Shown here one piece after another: positions 61,498 to 64,000 of a stretch of DNA of 64,000 bases. The notes under the pieces are model-generated. The model made no database searches. It was not told the DNA's origin and saw nothing but the letters and a program-made list of their open reading frames with translations. How positions within the stretch are numbered: the stretch's first letter is position 1; the number at the start of each line of letters is the position of its first letter. Source of the DNA: Bacteroidales bacterium UBA5219 (GTDB lineage Bacteria > Bacteroidota > Bacteroidia > Bacteroidales > ML635J-15); the NCBI GenBank assembly GCA_002412425.1, contig DHVB01000031.1, positions 1 through 64,000 of the forward strand, written 5' to 3'. The position numbers and the translations under genes are program-made.

Positions 61498-63011
61498 TGT
61501 TTCAGGAAGCAAGAAAATATCAGGCATTTTATACCAAATCAACTCCGATTGTTGATTATATGGTGCAAAACTTATCATTAAAATCTGATGATAGAATATT
61601 AGAACCATGCGGAGGCGATGGGGTCTTTGTAGAATCAATTATTGATAAAAATGAATATGCATATGTTGATATTTATGAATTGAATGAAAAATCTATAAAA
61701 ATATTAAATAAAAAATTTTCATATTTACCTAATGTAAGAATAAAACATAGCGACACGCTTTTAGACGAAGAATTAATATTTAATTCAAGCTTTGGGGGAA
61801 TTTATGACAAAATTATTGCAAATCCACCTTATGGAGCATGGCAGGATTATGAAAAAAGAGATGTTTTAAAGAAATTATTTCCAAATATCTATACAAAAGA
61901 AACTTATGGTTTATTCCTTTATAGGAGTATTGAACTATTGAGGGATAAAGGATTACTCACTTTCATAATCCCTGACACATATTTAAATTTGCACATGCAT
62001 AAAGCTTTGCGAAAGCATATTTTAAAAAAAACCAAAATAAAAGAACTTGCACTATTTCCATCTTCATTTTTCCCTGGTGTAAATTTTGGTTATGCAAATT
62101 TATCTATAATTACACTTGAGAAATGTTTTAACCAGAAAGAATGTTTAAATAATAATTTCAAAATAATTAATGGATTCAAAAACGTAGAACAACTATCGGA
62201 TATAAATTCGGAAACAGATTTAAATATAAAAATTTATCATCAAAAGGATATTTATACAAACCCTGACCATGCATTTTTGATTTCTGATAATTTTGAAATA
62301 ATAAATGCAATTAATAATTCAAAACTAAAAATAGGAGAAATTGCAAGTTGTGTAACTGGCTTCTACTCAGGAGATGATAAAACATTTTTGCAAGTTAGTA
62401 ATACGGATTTGAAAAATGCAAAAAATTATAATATAGTTAATCCTAATTCAATAAATAGGGATTATCAAAATATTTCCAATTTACTTGATGGTATTAATGG
62501 GACAAAACATTTTATACCAATTGTTAAAGGTGGAAATGTAAAATACTTGAAGTCAGAAGGGTGGTTTATGAATTGGAGCAAGGAAGCTGTAAAGCATTAT
62601 AAAACTGATAAGAAAGCAAGATTTCAAAACCCTCAATTTTATTTTAAATTTGGAATAGGCGTACCAATGATTAGTAGCAGTAGCATTACTGCATCATTAA
62701 TTGAATACAAATTATTTGATCAAAGTATTGTTGGAATCTTTCCAAAAGACGAAAGTTTAACGTATTATTTATTAGCATTTTTTAATTCGCCTACTTGTAA
62801 TAAATTCATTCGAACAATAAATCCATCGGCAAATAATCCTGCCAATTATATCAAGAAAATTCCATTTATTATTCCTGAAAAACATGTTTTAAATTTAATA
62901 AATCAGAAAACAAGTGAAATTCTTAATTCAATTAAACAATTAGGGGGTTATAATGATGATACTGAGAGGGAAATTTGGAGTATAATTGAAGAAATATATC
63001 AAATTGATTAA
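61497..63011 (+). CDS. N6-adenine DNA methyltransferase, Eco57I/TaqI-like
   Basis: About 504 residues from the ATG at 61497. Methylase motifs: ARKYQAFYTKSTPIVDYMVQ (motif X), SAM-binding RILEPCGGDGVFVESI, acidic YDIYELNEKS-type motif II (VDIYELNEKS) and catalytic IIANPPYGAWQDYEKRD. The C-terminal ~250 residues (ASCVTGFYSGDDKTFLQV, PIVKGGNVKYLKSEGWFMNW, FNSPTCNKFIRTINPSANNP) form a TaqI-type specificity domain. It should modify the adenine of the module's own target and carry its own sequence recognition, so no HsdS is needed. It sits between a nuclease-like gene and a helicase gene. Confidence 0.88.
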   Translation: MFQEARKYQAFYTKSTPIVDYMVQNLSLKSDDRILEPCGGDGVFVESIIDKNEYAYVDIYELNEKSIKILNKKFSYLPNVRIKHSDTLLDEELIFNSSFGGIYDKIIANPPYGAWQDYEKRDVLKKLFPNIYTKETYGLFLYRSIELLRDKGLLTFIIPDTYLNLHMHKALRKHILKKTKIKELALFPSSFFPGVNFGYANLSIITLEKCFNQKECLNNNFKIINGFKNVEQLSDINSETDLNIKIYHQKDIYTNPDHAFLISDNFEIINAINNSKLKIGEIASCVTGFYSGDDKTFLQVSNTDLKNAKNYNIVNPNSINRDYQNISNLLDGINGTKHFIPIVKGGNVKYLKSEGWFMNWSKEAVKHYKTDKKARFQNPQFYFKFGIGVPMISSSSITASLIEYKLFDQSIVGIFPKDESLTYYLLAFFNSPTCNKFIRTINPSANNPANYIKKIPFIIPEKHVLNLINQKTSEILNSIKQLGGYNDDTEREIWSIIEEIYQID

Positions 63012-63026
63012 ATACGCAACACTAAA

Positions 63027-64000
63027 TTGAAAGAATTTCCCAAAAATATAAATTTCAAATACAGCTGGAGAACTTATCAGAAAAGAGTTCTTGATGATTT
63101 AGAACAACATCTTGATGATAATCATTTGCATATTATTGCTCCACCAGGCTCAGGAAAAACTGTGCTTGGACTCGAAGTTGCTATTCGACTTAATAAACCA
63201 AGCTTGATTTTTGCTCCAACTATCGCAATTAGAAACCAATGGATTCAAAGACTTTGTGAACTATTTCTTCAAACAAACGAAATGCCCGACTGGATTTCTA
63301 TAGATATAAAAAATCCAAAATTTCTTACAGTTGTTACTTATCAGGCTCTTCATGCAGCAGTAACAAACACCATTGTTGAAGAAGATTCAGAAATTCTTGA
63401 TGCAGATGAGGATTTTGAAAACGGCGAAAATGAAAAAACTGTAAAAATTATTGATGCTACAGATATTGTAAACTCACTTAAAGACAAAGGTGTGAAAACT
63501 ATTGTTGTTGATGAGGCACATCATTTAAAAAATGAATGGTGGAAATGTCTTAATGTAGTTAAAAAAGCTTTAAAACCTACAATAGTTGGATTAACAGCAA
63601 CTCCTCCTTATGAGTTTCTTATACTGAGTGGCAAAGATATATTGATTTAAATGGTCCTGTCGATGCTGAAATATCTGTCCCAGAACTTGTTGCTGAAAAT
63701 GATTTGTGTCCTCATCAAGATTATATTTATTTATCAGAACCTACTGAGGAAGAATTTTCAATAATTCAAAACCAAAGAAACAAAACACAAAATATTTATG
63801 AAGAAATAAAAAACGATGAGGTATTAATAAAAGCTCTAACCAATCATAAAATTTTCCTAAACCCTTCTGAAAACCTCGAATGGATATATAATAATCTTGA
63901 ATATTATTCCTCAGTATTAATTTTTCTAAATTCTATAGGCAAATTTGTTACAAAAGACCATTTAAAAGTAATTGATACTAAGAAATTTACATTGCCAGAG
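63027..64000 (+). pseudogene. SF2 DEAD/DEAH helicase of the third R-M module, frameshifted and cut by the window edge
   Basis: The frame opens at a TTG at 63027 (no ATG is near). Motifs: WRTYQKRVLDDLEQ (Q region), Walker A IAPPGSGKTVLGLE, motif Ia IFAPTIAIRNQWIQRL, DEAH box IVVDEAHHLKNEW, motif III VGLTATPPYE. After PPYE the frame ends at 63650, but the sister frame from 63617 continues without a stop to 64000 and is clearly coding (SYTEWQRYIDLNGPVDAEIS, VPELVAENDLCPHQDYIYLS). One missing T in the run at 63615-63617 would explain it. The rest of the helicase lies beyond the window. Confidence 0.82.

Noticed and set aside
60583..64000. Complete type III R-M (mod/res) system
   Set aside because: The methylase has Eco57I/TaqI-type order and specificity domain, and a separate nuclease-like gene precedes it, unlike Mod/Res.

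Overview
The window is AT-rich chromosomal DNA from a member of the Bacteroidota, probably an uncultured Bacteroidales-like lineage (inference from gene content). The support is Bacteroidota-type promoters (TTTG, 20 bp, TATATTTG ahead of ileS), start sites mostly without Shine-Dalgarno sequences, a DUF5063 gene beside a RNase D-like exonuclease, a GldN-like lipoprotein, a divergent DksA/TraR protein, MORN_2 repeats, and small outer-membrane barrels with Bacteroidota-style signal peptides.

Layout. 1-1.4 kb: a DUF4062/histidine-kinase-like ATPase cut by the window edge. 1.5-6.3 kb: GIY-YIG-like protein, thioesterase, exonuclease, DUF5063, lipoprotein, tRNA-Arg, a Gfo/Idh/MocA oxidoreductase and a membrane protein with an early stop. 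6.5-16.1 kb: housekeeping block (ettA, TPR-SpoIIE phosphatase, mnmG, ade, dtd, deoC, polyprenyl synthase) with two identical perfect parS palindromes flanking ade. 16.4-30.6 kb: accessory island around coaX with a Bro-N gene, three RhuM genes or fragments, a type I R-M system (hsdR/M/S), an operon of two NA37-type proteins around a membrane protein, and a DUF1016 nuclease. 30.6-35.6 kb: an 11-unit heptanucleotide array, then corA, queD, a D,D-carboxypeptidase, birA, a barrel protein and nadA. 35.6-36.2 kb: a very AT-rich gene-free stretch with DnaA-box-like words. 36.2-42 kb: a secreted WD40-caspase protein, a barrel protein and an AbiE toxin-antitoxin cassette between direct repeats. 42.2-47.6 kb: ileS, a DksA-like gene and a MORN-repeat protein. 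47.8-64 kb: a second defence island with AbiJ-NTD4/HEPN, a protein kinase, a second type I R-M system interleaved with a REP-associated transposase and rloA/rloB, a HicB-HTH protein, a pRiA4b ORF-3 protein, and a nuclease-like/methylase/helicase module running off the right edge.

How it fits together. Core ori-proximal-type genes are interrupted by defence islands. Many accessory genes are decayed: early stops in abiEii and the 5.6 kb membrane gene, one-base losses in T runs of the kinase and the terminal helicase, an internal deletion in rloB, and remnants of rhuM, hsdR and a four-helix-bundle gene. The most notable structures are the NA37-like/membrane/NA37 operon, a DUF559 endonuclease domain spliced in frame into the second HsdR next to REP-like palindromes, and a palindrome inside the nearby RAYT gene. 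Functions are read from motifs by eye; no database search was run.
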